Below, piece by piece: positions 1-12,010 of a stretch of DNA of 64,000 bases. The position numbers and the translations under genes were made by a program. The stretch's first letter is position 1. Every line of letters starts with the position of its first letter. Origin of the DNA: an uncultured cyanobacterium (GTDB lineage Bacteria; Cyanobacteriota; Cyanobacteriia; Thermostichales; Thermostichaceae); assembly GCA_937944885.1 (NCBI GenBank), contig CALFBB010000005.1, positions 1-64,000 on the forward strand, given 5' to 3'. The notes below the pieces were generated by a model that saw only the letters and a program-made list of their open reading frames with translations, was not told the origin of the DNA and searched no databases.

Positions 1-300
1 CAATTTGGTTCGTCAGCTTCTCAGGGGTGTTTTGGTTTAGATACGCACCGCATTTTGCAAAGGCATTGAGCATCGAATCCTTCAATCTGCCGTGCATTCC
101 TCCCCACACTCAATCCAAGATGAGAGCGCGGCACTCCTGCTGGTTGAGTTGAACCCTAGCTTGCCGAGCCTGTTGCCAGAGAGGAAGACACTGCCAAAAA
201 CTCTTGCCTTTACAGCACCCCAGATCATTTCTACCAAGTTATTTCTATTTGTGGGTTTTCAGTTGAATGATTCATGCCGACTTTTGGCCTGTTCTCTAAC

Positions 301-328
301 CAAAGAGAAAGCACCCTAGATAGGGTGC
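301..328 (-). terminator. Rho-independent terminator of petC-petA
   Basis: A perfect inverted repeat lies at 311-328 (arms GCACCCT and AGGGTGC around a 4-nt loop). Read on the minus strand it is followed by the T-rich run TTTCTCTTT. It sits about 60 bp downstream of the petA stop codon and on the correct strand, so it most likely ends the petC-petA transcript. Confidence 0.8.
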
Positions 329-387
329 CACCGGAAATCTATGCGGTTAGCTCTGAGGCCGACCCTGAGGGGGTAAGGGTTACTCTC

Positions 388-1371
388 TTAGCCAAGCAGT
401 TCTGCTGCTTGAATCAGCTCCACTTGCTTCTTCTTCAAGACCAATACCGTTTGAGCAATGAAAACTGCTGCCAAGAAAGCCAGGAGCCACTTCACCCGAT
501 CCGGACTTTGCAGCACCAGATCCCGCTCCACTTGTCCGAAGCCACCCACATTGGGGTTATTGGTGACGGGATCCCCTTCCTGAACGCTGTCGCCCAGGTT
601 AATGATAAGCTCTGGGCCCGGTGGCAGAACCAAGTTTTGGATCCCGTTTTCGGTCTCAAAACTAAGCACTCGGGTGCCCGGCAGTTCGTATTCAGGAGGA
701 ACCAAACTGGCCAAGTCAGCGGGCAGATCACCGATATCTGACTCAATCATGGCCACATTCGTCAGACGCCCGGTCGCCGGTGCCCGGAAGACATTGTTAT
801 TGCTTAAGCTGCCATCGGGGTTAAGCTGTCCACGGCCACGGTTGGCCCCCACATAGACCTTATATTTCATAAAGGCCACCGAGGGATCCTGCGCCGGATC
901 GGGAGCAACCACAGGGAAAACGATCTCTTGATGATCTTCGCCGGCCAGCGGTCCCACCAGGAGGATGTGGGGCTTATCCTCACTGTAAGGAGTAATGTAG
1001 GTCTCCGCAGTTTCCTGCCGCTGCTCCTCATTCATTTCCTCTTCAGTGGCAAGGCGGAAGCCTTCCGGCAACACCACCACAGCGCCGACATTCAGCCCAC
1101 CCTTGCTGCCATCTCCCAGAAGCTGCTGCTTGCTCAGGTCATAAGGGATGCCAACTTTAATGTTGAAGACCTGCCCGGGGATAACAGCCTGGGGCACCTC
1201 GGCACGGGTGGGCATGGCGTTCAGGTGACAATTGGCACAGACAATTTTTCCAGTTGCTTCGCGCGGATTGTCATAGGCCATTTGGGCGTAGTAGGGGAAA
1301 GCCGCTGCTGGACGACTTCCTATTCCCAATAGCAGGAAAAGTGCGCAGAAGACTAAGCAAATTCGCTTCAT
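388..1371 (-). CDS. petA: Apocytochrome f precursor
   Basis: Cytochrome f is the c-type haem subunit of the thylakoid cytochrome b6f complex and passes electrons from the Rieske protein to plastocyanin or cytochrome c6. The protein (about 327 aa) begins MKRICLVFCALFLLL, a signal peptide ending AAA before FPYYAQ; the mature N-terminal aromatic residue provides the axial haem ligand in this family. The haem motif CANCH follows shortly after. Near the C-terminus a hydrophobic stretch (WLLAFLAAVFIAQTVLVL) followed by KKK is the single thylakoid anchor. I chose the ATG at 1371; a TTG at 1383 would add four residues. It lies 91 bp downstream of petC on the same strand, the usual cyanobacterial petC-petA operon, and ends in a terminator. 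Confidence 0.98.
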   Translation of the reverse strand: MKRICLVFCALFLLLGIGSRPAAAFPYYAQMAYDNPREATGKIVCANCHLNAMPTRAEVPQAVIPGQVFNIKVGIPYDLSKQQLLGDGSKGGLNVGAVVVLPEGFRLATEEEMNEEQRQETAETYITPYSEDKPHILLVGPLAGEDHQEIVFPVVAPDPAQDPSVAFMKYKVYVGANRGRGQLNPDGSLSNNNVFRAPATGRLTNVAMIESDIGDLPADLASLVPPEYELPGTRVLSFETENGIQNLVLPPGPELIINLGDSVQEGDPVTNNPNVGGFGQVERDLVLQSPDRVKWLLAFLAAVFIAQTVLVLKKKQVELIQAAELLG

Positions 1372-1474
1372 ATCTTGGCTCAAATGTTCAAAAGTTCATG
1401 TTACGCAGAGTGTAACTGGGGCATCAAAGCGGGTTATAGCTTTCACCCCACCGCTTGGTTGCAATTCATGGGCT

Positions 1475-1993
1475 TTAGGCATCCCGGAAGTCAGCCTCTT
1501 CCCAGGGGCTAAAACGAACGTTATCCCCTTCTACAGTGGCACTGACCAACTCCAAGGAGCGTGGCGCCGGCCCTCGTATCACCTTGCCGTTGGCCGCATA
1601 CTGAGAGCCATGACAGGGACACTTAAACAGGTTTTCGCCCACGTTCCAGGGCACCACACAGCCTAGGTGGGTACAAACGGCATTCAGGCCGTAGTTGGCC
1701 ACAGAACCGTCGTTGATCACGATGTAGGTGGGATCCCCCTTCAAGCCTTGGGCCAACACCCGGTCAGTACTGGCGTGGGTAGCCAGCAGCTCACTGACGC
1801 TCACCGGCTTGCCAAGGGCATCTTTGGCCAATACCCCCTCTCCAGCACCCCCAGAAGAGGGCGGAATAAAATACTTCACCACTGGGTAAAGGGCACCCAG
1901 CACCACAACCCCCACAGAGCCGCTCAGGAGGGCATTCATGAAGACTCGCCGGCCCATGGAGGGCGCTTCAAACTTGCTAACCGCTTCCGTCAT
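1475..1993 (-). CDS. petC: Rieske iron-sulfur protein of cytochrome b6f
   Basis: This is the 2Fe-2S subunit of the cytochrome b6f complex, which oxidises plastoquinol on the lumenal side of the thylakoid. The 172-aa product has an N-terminal membrane helix (about residues 17-40, preceded by GRRVF) and a flexible hinge. The two cluster-binding boxes CTHLGC and CPCHGS lie at about residues 105-130. The open frame extends upstream to 2086, but the ATG at 1993 ([16 protein letters not shown]) matches the normal family N-terminus, so I start there. petA follows in the same orientation and DUF3067 is divergent upstream; the 129-bp space between them must hold promoters for both. Confidence 0.97.
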   Translation of the reverse strand: MTEAVSKFEAPSMGRRVFMNALLSGSVGVVVLGALYPVVKYFIPPSSGGAGEGVLAKDALGKPVSVSELLATHASTDRVLAQGLKGDPTYIVINDGSVANYGLNAVCTHLGCVVPWNVGENLFKCPCHGSQYAANGKVIRGPAPRSLELVSATVEGDNVRFSPWEEADFRDA

Positions 1994-2122
1994 AATACAA
2001 GTGCAGATCTGAGAGTGTCTTAATGTTCGTTGATAATTGAATCCATAGTAGCTGGCCCCCATGGCCAGTATCGTTAAGAAATACAACAGACTTCCTCTGT
2101 TGTAGACAACAGGCAGAACTAG

Positions 2123-2440
2123 ATGACCGGATCCGACTTACAATCTCTGCTACGGGAGAAGTGGGGCCATTCTTACGACGTACAGCTGCGGCGCGTCAAC
2201 CAGAGGGTAGTGCTGCTGGTGATGTGGCGGTATCTGGAGCAGCCTTCTTTCCCGATGAGTGAAGCGGAGTATCTTGACCACCTGCAGAGGATTGTTGCCC
2301 ATCTGCAGGCTTGGGGGGTTTGGGAGACGGTATGCAGAGAAATTGCTGCCACCCGTCAAAAGCCGCGTATGGGCAAAGCGGTCACGATCCCGCTGGATTT
2401 GGCCGGGATGGGGGAGCGGGCTTCTGAGTGGCTTCTGTAA
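2123..2440 (+). CDS. DUF3067 family protein
   Basis: A 105-aa soluble protein of the DUF3067 type, a small family of cyanobacteria and plastids with no agreed biochemical function. Visible features are the N-terminal [16 protein letters not shown], a central LVMWRYLEQ and a C-terminal [14 protein letters not shown]. It is divergent from petC across 129 bp. Neighbourhood with petC suggests a link to cytochrome b6f biogenesis, but that is inference only. The ATG at 2123 is the only good start. It converges on the DUF815 gene, with 17 bp between the stop codons. Confidence 0.8.
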   Translation: MTGSDLQSLLREKWGHSYDVQLRRVNQRVVLLVMWRYLEQPSFPMSEAEYLDHLQRIVAHLQAWGVWETVCREIAATRQKPRMGKAVTIPLDLAGMGERASEWLL

Positions 2441-2457
2441 TACTTTTTTTATCCTTC

Positions 2458-3711
2458 TTATCTTTCAACCTGAACCAGGCCGGCTCTGATAGCATCCAAA
2501 AACTGGCGGGCGGTGCGACCGGAAAATCCATTCTGCTGTTGAGCCCAGATCAAAGCCTGGCGGCGCAGCACCTCTGGATCATGGGCAAGACCGAGTTTGT
2601 CTGCTAAGTGTTCAATCGTAGCGAAGTAATCCGCTTGGGTGAAGGGGGTGAAGGTGAGGGTGAGGCCAAAGCGATCCCGCAGGGAGAGTTTTTCTTGGAC
2701 TGTGTCCCAGGCATGTACTTCTTGATCCTCAGGACTCGGTCGATCCGCAAAGAACTCCCGGATTAAATGGCGGCGGTTGGTGGTGGCATAGAGGCGTACG
2801 TTGGCCGGTTGGGCGGCAACATCCCCCTCCAGCAGGACCTTCAGCTGCTTAAAGTCGGTCTCATCCGCCTCAAAGGAGAGATCATCCACAAACAAAATGA
2901 AGGGCAACACCCGTGCCTGCAGATCCAACAAAATCTCCGGCAAGTGGATCAAATCGGCCCGGTTCAGTTCCAAAAGCCGTAACCCTTGCTTGCCATAACG
3001 ACCCAGCAGGGCCTTGACCAGAGAGGATTTACCGGTCCCTCGCGCCCCATACAGCAGCACATGTAAGGCGCTATCACCCCGCAGCAGGGCTTCGGTGTTA
3101 GCAGCCAGCCGCTGTTTTTGTCGCTCATTGCCGTAGATCCAATCCCACTCGGGTAGGTCGGGAGTAGGGATCCCTTGTAGCCCTGTAGGTCCCCAGCGAA
3201 AGGCCCAATACTGCCCACATAGGCCCACACCCGCCTGCCGATAATGGGTAATCAACCCTTCCAGACTCAACTCCCAATCGGGGAAGTGGCGGGGATCCCA
3301 ATCCCTCTCTGCTGTGCCACCCGGTATGCCATCTGGCCAGTGGATCCCCAAACCCAGGGCCTGCACCTGTTCCCAAATTTGCTCTTGGCTATCTGCTATG
3401 GTTTGCAAACACTTCAGGTCATGTTGAGCCGCCTGCAGCAAAGGTGCCGGGATCCCATGCGAACCCAGTGCTGCCCGGGAAAAGGGGTTATCCGCCAGTC
3501 GAATCGCTTGAATTAGCCATTCCCGCCAGCTCCGGTTCTGCTGAGCCAACAATTCAAACCAGCAGCCATAGGCTTGCAAACACAGCAAGGGATCCCCTTC
3601 GGCTAACTGTTGAACCAAGGCCCGCCAAGCCAGGGCAACCGGATGGGTGAGAATACCCCGAAACACCAGCAGCTCGGCGGCGGCTTCTACAGCTGCTTGC
3701 AGAGAAGTCAT
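2458..3711 (-). CDS. DUF815 family AAA-type ATPase
   Basis: A 417-aa P-loop ATPase of the DUF815 family. The Walker A motif GARGTGKSS is at about residue 222, and a Walker B-like LFVDDLSF follows about 55 residues later. The sensor-like ATTNRRHL and the C-terminal FSGRTARQFLDAIRAG are typical of the family. The first 200 residues are a helical region of unknown role. The substrate or partner is unknown. The start ATG overlaps the stop of the upstream membrane-protein gene by 4 bp (ATGA), so the two are almost certainly translationally coupled. Confidence 0.85.
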   Translation of the reverse strand: MTSLQAAVEAAAELLVFRGILTHPVALAWRALVQQLAEGDPLLCLQAYGCWFELLAQQNRSWREWLIQAIRLADNPFSRAALGSHGIPAPLLQAAQHDLKCLQTIADSQEQIWEQVQALGLGIHWPDGIPGGTAERDWDPRHFPDWELSLEGLITHYRQAGVGLCGQYWAFRWGPTGLQGIPTPDLPEWDWIYGNERQKQRLAANTEALLRGDSALHVLLYGARGTGKSSLVKALLGRYGKQGLRLLELNRADLIHLPEILLDLQARVLPFILFVDDLSFEADETDFKQLKVLLEGDVAAQPANVRLYATTNRRHLIREFFADRPSPEDQEVHAWDTVQEKLSLRDRFGLTLTFTPFTQADYFATIEHLADKLGLAHDPEVLRRQALIWAQQQNGFSGRTARQFLDAIRAGLVQVER

Positions 3712-4115
3712 CGATCTTTATCCTCAGGAGAGGAACGAGAAGCGGCCCGCTCACCATCGCGGCGGCCCAATTCGTACAGACCGCCACTGACACAAGCAAT
3801 CAACCCACAAGATACTGCCCAGCTTTTACCCAAAGACAGTTCCGTCAACCCCACCACCAAGAGGGATGCCAGCAAAAAAGGCGCCAAGCTCAACAGTGAG
3901 GCCAAGGCCCCGGTTTGGTCAAAGGGCAGTTGCCGTTCCCAGCCCTCCTGCAACTGCCGCTGTAGGGGTGAGAAGGCCCACATTAGCCCCAAACACCAGA
4001 GGGCCATACCCGCCCACAGGGAGGGGCGGATCATCTCCCAAGGCACTGCAATCACACCGGGATCCATGCTCAATACTCGTTCGCGTGAGCGGGACGGAGT
4101 TCTTACGTTCCCCAT
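3708..4115 (-). CDS. Small conserved membrane protein, function unknown
   Basis: Up to 135 aa. It has three hydrophobic segments, around MIRPSLWAGMALWCLGLMWA, LLSLAPFLLASLLVVGL and WAVSCGLIACVSGGLYELG, and a charged C-terminus rich in R, D, E and S. I do not recognise a named family. The ATG at 4115 gives the longest form; the ATG at 4067 (MDPGVIAVPWEM) is an equally plausible start just before the first membrane segment. Its stop overlaps the start of the DUF815 ATPase by 4 bp, and the FAD oxidoreductase ends only 6 bp upstream of the longer start. The three genes therefore look like one operon. Confidence 0.65.
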   Translation of the reverse strand: MGNVRTPSRSRERVLSMDPGVIAVPWEMIRPSLWAGMALWCLGLMWAFSPLQRQLQEGWERQLPFDQTGALASLLSLAPFLLASLLVVGLTELSLGKSWAVSCGLIACVSGGLYELGRRDGERAASRSSPEDKDR

Positions 4116-4121
4116 CCTAGG

Positions 4122-6020
4122 TTACCGGGACTCTGCCCATTCTGTGGCGGTGATTGTGGTACCGGGAAACTGGATCGGGTTACCCAAGCGCTGGATCTGG
4201 GCCTGTAAAGCCGGCAAAAGCTGTAAATCCAACAGGGGCTCCTGCACAATCTCAGCTGGGATCAGATCTCGCTCTAGGGCAAAGTGAGCAGTGTGGCCGG
4301 CAGCAGTGCCGATGGCCCACTCCACCGGGTGCACCCGATAGGAGGCGCTGGCGATACGACTGGTGGCAATGTTTTTATTGCCAGCCAAGAGGTTATCCAC
4401 CCGCTGTGGGATCAAGGCCCGCAAGGGGATTTGGTAGGGATAGCTGGGGGCTTGTGAGTCTTTGTTGTTGCTGGGGGGCAGGGAGAAATCCGGCAACAGG
4501 CAGTCGTGAAAATCAATCGGGTACTGGCCTATCCCGACCGAGTCATAGAAGATAAAAGGGCGGCCCCGATTGAGATCCGATTCTCGTGTGGTGATATCCG
4601 ACTCATAAATCGTGAACCCCTGCGGATAGGCAGGGCCGGGTCGGCCGATAATGCGCCGCGATTCGCGAATGTAAGGATATTTAGAAAGACCACTGGCGGA
4701 TCCCATTGGGCTATCGGCTCCTTGCATATAGCCGTAGCGCAGATAGTAATCCTTCTGAAAGTCAGGATCCTCCTGTTGCAGCAGAAAATCCGTGGTTCCC
4801 GCCACCAACCAGTAGAAAAAGCCTTTGGCGTGTTGTTCCCCCCGCCGCAGGGCTTCCGGTCGTAGCCCCCCTAGCCATCCGCCCGGCTGCAACTGGCCGG
4901 AGGCCTGCAGCTGCTCATGGGTGAGAATGAAGTTCTTCTCCGGCCCTGTGATCCGCCAGTCGTTGCCCCAGGTCCAGTTCTGCATTGATTGATCCCCAAC
5001 CCGGATGGCATCTTCGCCAAAGCCAGGCACCTGACCGAGGATCCGCCGATAGGTAAAAACCAGCGGAAAATTGAAACGGGCCTGTTCAAAGCTGTAATAA
5101 GGGCCGTGCAGGGGGTCATGGTAAAAGTCAGGCCGCACCGGTAACTGGGGCAGAGGTAATCGCTCCATCACGAAAGTATAGGTAAAGCCCTGGGTACAGT
5201 AGGGATCCTTGTAGGGCTTGGAGCTGGGTTCCCAACGGCTTTCTCCATCAGTGCCAAGACGATAGGGCACCCCTGCTAAAGGCAGCAGCTCCCCGGTCTC
5301 GGTAGCATCAATAACTATCCAGGGCAAGGTTTGACTCTGTCGTTCCGGTGGAGGAACAAAGCGCAGGATTTCCTTATCCCAATCTGCAGTGGGTTCTAGG
5401 CTGTAAAAGTCCAAGAAATAGGTAGAGAGATCCCCCCGTTGCTGCGGTTCAACCCCCGCGTGTTTGGGGAGGTTACGGATGGCTTGCACGCTGCGGATTT
5501 GGTTGTCCCGCACCTCCAGATCCTTGATCACCGTTTCGGTAAACAGTTGTAACTGCCCCGTCTGAATGTAGGGATCCAACATGTCGCGGATCACCTGGTG
5601 ACCCACCTGGGGTGAAAAACAGAGCACACTCACCCAGCATTTGCCCGGGTTGGGATCCCCACCGTAGGCTGCCCGTACCCGCTGGCGAAACTCACTGTAC
5701 CCCCTGGGGAAGATATCATTCTCCCGCTGCAAGGGCCGCTCATCCAGGGCCGATACCCCCTGGGCACTCACCTGGCCACCGATCCAATCGGTGATCTCCG
5801 TCATGCATACCTGACGGCCCAGTTGCAGGGCATCGTAGGCTGCAGCCACGCCTCCCAGGCCACCCCCCGCAATCAAAATCTCACAGGTTACAGGGGTTTC
5901 CGACAAGGGTAGGGATGTGGTTTGGGCCATGCTTGTCCCGGAGGCAAGCATCCCTAGCCCTAACAAAACCCCACCCCAGGCTGTTCTGTCCATCACACCC
6001 ACTGCTTCAGGCAACATCAC
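4122..6020 (-). CDS. Exported FAD-dependent oxidoreductase
   Basis: A 632-aa flavoprotein. After an N-terminal signal-like stretch (GGVLLGLGMLASGTSMAQ) comes the dinucleotide-binding fold CEILIAGGGLGGVAAAYDA at about residues 47-65, followed by EITDWIGGQ. This pattern fits the FAD-dependent oxidoreductase family with an EITxxxGGQ motif. WIVIDATETGELLPLAGV and NLLAGNKNIATSRIA further along are also typical of FAD-binding folds in this group. The substrate is unknown. The signal sequence suggests a periplasmic or lumenal location. The first ATG at 6020 or the third (MDRTAWGG, about 5993) could be the start; the latter gives a cleaner signal peptide. It is first in a probable three-gene operon with the small membrane protein and DUF815 ATPase. 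Confidence 0.8.
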   Translation of the reverse strand: MMLPEAVGVMDRTAWGGVLLGLGMLASGTSMAQTTSLPLSETPVTCEILIAGGGLGGVAAAYDALQLGRQVCMTEITDWIGGQVSAQGVSALDERPLQRENDIFPRGYSEFRQRVRAAYGGDPNPGKCWVSVLCFSPQVGHQVIRDMLDPYIQTGQLQLFTETVIKDLEVRDNQIRSVQAIRNLPKHAGVEPQQRGDLSTYFLDFYSLEPTADWDKEILRFVPPPERQSQTLPWIVIDATETGELLPLAGVPYRLGTDGESRWEPSSKPYKDPYCTQGFTYTFVMERLPLPQLPVRPDFYHDPLHGPYYSFEQARFNFPLVFTYRRILGQVPGFGEDAIRVGDQSMQNWTWGNDWRITGPEKNFILTHEQLQASGQLQPGGWLGGLRPEALRRGEQHAKGFFYWLVAGTTDFLLQQEDPDFQKDYYLRYGYMQGADSPMGSASGLSKYPYIRESRRIIGRPGPAYPQGFTIYESDITTRESDLNRGRPFIFYDSVGIGQYPIDFHDCLLPDFSLPPSNNKDSQAPSYPYQIPLRALIPQRVDNLLAGNKNIATSRIASASYRVHPVEWAIGTAAGHTAHFALERDLIPAEIVQEPLLDLQLLPALQAQIQRLGNPIQFPGTTITATEWAESR

Positions 6021-6727
6021 TTAGGCTAGACGGGTTCGAGCGAGGTTGAGGATCCCAAGGCGACCCAATCTTCTCTTGCACTCCTCTCTTGCACTCCTCT
6101 GACAAGAAGAGGGATTTGTAAGCAGGGAGTAGTCTGTCGGCCAGGTTCTCAATTCAGCCAAGATCTGTTGCACTGTTCTGCCCCTCACCTCAGCAGCGCC
6201 TAGCAGTCCAGCCTAGACTTCATGAGCAAGAATCTTCCCCTCCAGGGTGTGCGCAGCAGCAGGGGGCAGCTGCAGGGAACAATCAGCTAGATTAGCTGGC
6301 CGTCAGATGCCGACGAGCCTTGCAGGAGATCTGTGACCAGACTCCGCGAACTGAAACGGGTTTATAGGGGTCTGTGGTGGGGCGCAGCCTGGATTGCTCA
6401 AGGGGTCCTGAGGGCTACTAAAAGCCTGGACTCCATGCCAACGTCCGCTAGTTTAGTTGAAGACGTTACCTAATGCCTGCGGAGAAGGTCTGGCGGAGGT
6501 TGGGGAACCACCCCAATGAATCGGGAATCTCTCTCCACATTCCCCAGGGTTGAAGGGAGAGCGTGGGAGGTAAGCCTCGCAACCAGCAGGGCTCCAGAGT
6601 AGCGCATGGGGAGGTCCAGGCAAGGGGAAAGGGTTGACGTAACGCCTGCCCCATCCGGGATCCAACCCCTAAAGGTTGACCCGGTGCGCGGCAAGCCCCG
6701 CCGTACCGCTCGCTGTGCGGGCGCAAA
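6021..6727. other. Gene-free 0.7-kb block with tandem repeat and many stem-loops
   Basis: No convincing coding sequence is present; minus-strand open frames at 6453-6726 have proline- and tryptophan-rich, protein-unlike translations. At 6072-6097 there is a perfect 13-bp tandem duplication (TCTCTTGCACTCC twice). From about 6230 on, perfect short stem-loops succeed each other, for example CAGCT/AGCTG at 6284-6298 and CGTC/GACG at 6301-6315. The densest part, 6480-6720, is listed separately. Confidence 0.6.
6480..6720. ncRNA. Candidate structured RNA of unknown class
   Basis: Successive perfect hairpins are visible. TTGGGG/CCCCAA lies at 6500-6516 and GGGAAT/ATTCCC at 6523-6544. The pair GGTTG/CAACC (6548-6584) encloses GAGG/CCTC (6567-6578). 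GGGTTG/CAACCC spans 6631-6668. A final hairpin occupies about 6682-6708 (CGGT and GCGG pairing with CCGC and ACCG, with an asymmetric bulge). The last one faintly recalls group II intron domain V, but the catalytic triad does not align cleanly on either strand. No RNase P or tmRNA core motif is present. The strand is not determined. It could be a decayed ribozyme or a mobile-element RNA. Confidence 0.3.
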
Positions 6728-8980
6728 CTAACAGGCCGGGGAGGATGTCAAAAGGCCCGTCTGCTGCAAAACCCTCAGTAACTCCGGGATCTGCACCCAG
6801 ACATCTTCTCGATCCAGATCTGGACTGGCCAAAAGGGATACCAAGGCCGGGTCACACACCGGAGCCACCAGCGGGAAATACCTCAGCTCTGCCACCTGGG
6901 CGATGGTCCAGAAGTAGGGCAAGACGGCGTTGCTGGGAAAGATCTCAATCACCAAGGTCTGGGGGCGACAAAAGGCAATGTTGGTCAGACCTGCCCCATG
7001 TAAACCAATCACCACCTCTGCCCCCTGCATCAGGGCAATTTGCTCGGCCAAAGAGAGCTTTTCCAGTTGCACCGACACAAAGCCCAAGGGCTGCAAATAG
7101 GCCAGTACCTCGGCTTCGTTGATCACCCGCCGCCAACGGGCAAAGCGGCGACTGATGTAAAGGCGACGGGATGCGGAGAGAGAGGGGCTACCCTGAACCA
7201 ACTGCCGCAAAACCTCCAGACCTCTGGGGGTAAGACAACCCACCGGGCCAACCCCAGAAGGAACAACTAGGGTGGGGGCCTGCACATGGGATCCCCCCAA
7301 CTGCTCAAAACTGAGAATCCGTTCTAGCGGGATCCCCAAGCTGGCCAAGGTTTGTTGCTGAAAGGGTTTGCCTTGGTAGCCGTGGATAAGAATTGGGATG
7401 GGGCGATTGAGGATCCCAGCCCGGTGCAGCATATCCAGAGCTGGCAAAACATCCACCATCCAGTGAAAATAATTCACTGCTCCCAGAGGCAGCAAGGCTA
7501 TGGGCTGATCCAATCGGATTGGCGCAGGAAGGGAGGGTAAGTCAAAAATGGGATGGTGTTGCAAATGATCTGGCCGATAGTCTTGATCGAGAAACTCCGG
7601 CGGTGGCAAACAGGGGGATAAATCTGTGAGGAGCTCCCCTTGCCGCGTCAAAACTGCACTGGCAAAACTGGCATAAAGATGGCGGGGATAATGGCCAATG
7701 TGGACGGATCCCTGCGGAATCTCCACCACAAAGGTTTCCGGCAAAGGGATCCGCTGTGGGCGTAACTTCTGCTCCAGGCTAGGGATCCCTTCTAGGCCAG
7801 CTATCCTCCCGGCGGAAGACTCCGGCCAAGCAACAGGGTGTAACTGCAAGCTAGCCGCTGCATCCAAGCGATGGTAAACCCCTTCCCCTGTGGCTTGGTG
7901 CCAGGCCCAAGCTGTCAGGTACCCCTGCGTTGGCACCGGCCAAACTTGAGGGCGTAGAGCTTCTGAGCCCGATTGAGGCAGAGCTCCTGCTCCAGAACCC
8001 GATCCAGCAGGGGAGAGCAGGCGTTCTTGCCAAGCCCCATAGAGCACCAGCCAGGGATCTTCGGGCTGGGATCCCCCCTTGCCCCCTGACCCTTGCAGTT
8101 CCAATAGCGACCCTAGGGCGGTACTCAGAGGATGGAGACTCTCCGCCGTCTTTTTTGCTCCAGTCCACCAAGCCCGTAACCACTCCTGTTCTGCTTCTAG
8201 GGCCCGCTGCAGTCGCTCCCGAGCCGCCTTGGCATCTCCCTGCCGGATCAACGCCTCCACCCAGTAACTGTACAAACCCTTGGCCAGAGGATCCCGAGTT
8301 TCCGCTGCCTGGAAGCAAGCTATGGCCTGCTGCGGATCCCCCAAATCCAGCCACACCACCCCCAACTGCACCCAAGGCTCCGCCCAATCCGGGCATAACT
8401 CGGTAGCTTGTTGCAGCGGCCTAACTGCCGCTTGCCAACGTCCCAACTTGAAGAGTGCCAGCCCCCACTGAAAAAAACTCTCTGCTGCCGTTGGATCCCG
8501 TTGACAGGCCCGCTCAAACCAAGTTGCTGCCGAGGACCAAAACCGACTTCGCGCCTGGGTTAACCCGATGCGGCGCATTGCCAACCCTGTTGGAAAAGTC
8601 ACCTCCCCCCCTTCCACAGCCTCCAGCAACTCTAAAAGCTGTTGATACAAGGTGGCCGCCTGCAGCCAATGGCCACCCTGCCACAACCCTTCGGCTACTT
8701 CCTGCAGCCCTCTTGCCAACCGATGGATGGCTACAGATTCCGGGATCCCCACTTCCGTCAGAAGGGCCAACCCCTCCTGCCACGTCAGTTGTGCCTCCAG
8801 TTCTTGACCCAATAGCTGCTGCACTGCCCCAAGGCACCAGTAGAGCTCAGGGGTAGGGGATCCCTGTTCCATTTGCTCTTGTAAGTAAGCAGCCACTTGT
8901 ACGTAGTTCCCCTGCTGCCAGTTCTCACGGATGGCAGCCAACCTCAGCTGGGAAAAAGGGAGCGGCAAAGCGGAATCCAT
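6728..8980 (-). CDS. TPR protein with GT61 (DUF563) glycosyltransferase domain
   Basis: About 750 aa. The N-terminal half is a series of tetratricopeptide-like helical pairs, for example SFFQWGLALFKLGRWQAAVR and AEPWVQLGVVWLDLGDPQQA. The C-terminal half is a glycosyltransferase family 61 (DUF563) domain, with NYFHWMVDVLPALDML and RLYISRRFARWRRVINE. It also has the typical end block MQGAEVVIGLHGAGLTNIAF followed by VIEIFP. Such enzymes transfer sugars such as xylose or GlcNAc in eukaryotes; bacterial members are usually linked to surface polysaccharide, and the substrate here is unknown. The ATG at 8980 (MDSALPLPFSQLRL) starts at the first TPR; a GTG at 9040 would add 20 residues. It is monocistronic, facing away from apcE. 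Confidence 0.85.
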   Translation of the reverse strand: MDSALPLPFSQLRLAAIRENWQQGNYVQVAAYLQEQMEQGSPTPELYWCLGAVQQLLGQELEAQLTWQEGLALLTEVGIPESVAIHRLARGLQEVAEGLWQGGHWLQAATLYQQLLELLEAVEGGEVTFPTGLAMRRIGLTQARSRFWSSAATWFERACQRDPTAAESFFQWGLALFKLGRWQAAVRPLQQATELCPDWAEPWVQLGVVWLDLGDPQQAIACFQAAETRDPLAKGLYSYWVEALIRQGDAKAARERLQRALEAEQEWLRAWWTGAKKTAESLHPLSTALGSLLELQGSGGKGGSQPEDPWLVLYGAWQERLLSPAGSGSGAGALPQSGSEALRPQVWPVPTQGYLTAWAWHQATGEGVYHRLDAAASLQLHPVAWPESSAGRIAGLEGIPSLEQKLRPQRIPLPETFVVEIPQGSVHIGHYPRHLYASFASAVLTRQGELLTDLSPCLPPPEFLDQDYRPDHLQHHPIFDLPSLPAPIRLDQPIALLPLGAVNYFHWMVDVLPALDMLHRAGILNRPIPILIHGYQGKPFQQQTLASLGIPLERILSFEQLGGSHVQAPTLVVPSGVGPVGCLTPRGLEVLRQLVQGSPSLSASRRLYISRRFARWRRVINEAEVLAYLQPLGFVSVQLEKLSLAEQIALMQGAEVVIGLHGAGLTNIAFCRPQTLVIEIFPSNAVLPYFWTIAQVAELRYFPLVAPVCDPALVSLLASPDLDREDVWVQIPELLRVLQQTGLLTSSPAC

Positions 8981-9120
8981 AACCCCGAGGATAGCCTTAG
9001 GGATGAGAAACAGTGTTACAAACTGCAACAACCCTCCCACGTCAGGGGCATCGCCCTAGTATTCTAGGCTTGGCTTCTCCTTCAGGCAGCAATCCTTCTG
9101 GTCCAGGGGTTTTTGCTTGA

Positions 9121-11901
<2,781 letters not shown>

Positions 11902-11918
11902 AGTATCCTTAGCAGCCG

Positions 11919-11940
11919 ACTGAACGGGAACTGAACGGGA
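11919..11940. repeat. 11-bp perfect tandem duplication
   Basis: ACTGAACGGGA occurs twice head to tail between the apcE stop and its terminator. It is one of several similar intergenic duplications in the window. Confidence 0.9.
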
Positions 11941-11949
11941 TTCCTATGG

Positions 11950-11984
11950 CCCCCTGATTCCACACCTGGGATCCGGGGGTTTTT
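11950..11984 (+). terminator. Rho-independent terminator of apcE
   Basis: A hairpin with outer arms CCCCC (11950-11954) and GGGGG (11975-11979) encloses GATTCC/GGGATC, with one G-T pair. It is followed directly by TTTTT. It lies about 50 bp after the apcE stop on the same strand. Confidence 0.8.
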
Positions 11985-12010
11985 GAGGGGGAAAAGGGAT
12001 CCCTCCTGCT

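Noticed and set aside
6230-6720. RNase P RNA or tmRNA gene
   Set aside because: The conserved cores (GAGGAAAGTC and ACAGAACCCGGCTTA-type for RNase P; the tRNA-like ends and tag frame for tmRNA) are absent on both strands.
6453-6726. Minus-strand open frames of 70-86 codons
   Set aside because: Translations are rich in Pro, Trp and Gly with no family features and lie in stem-loop-rich DNA; probably chance frames.
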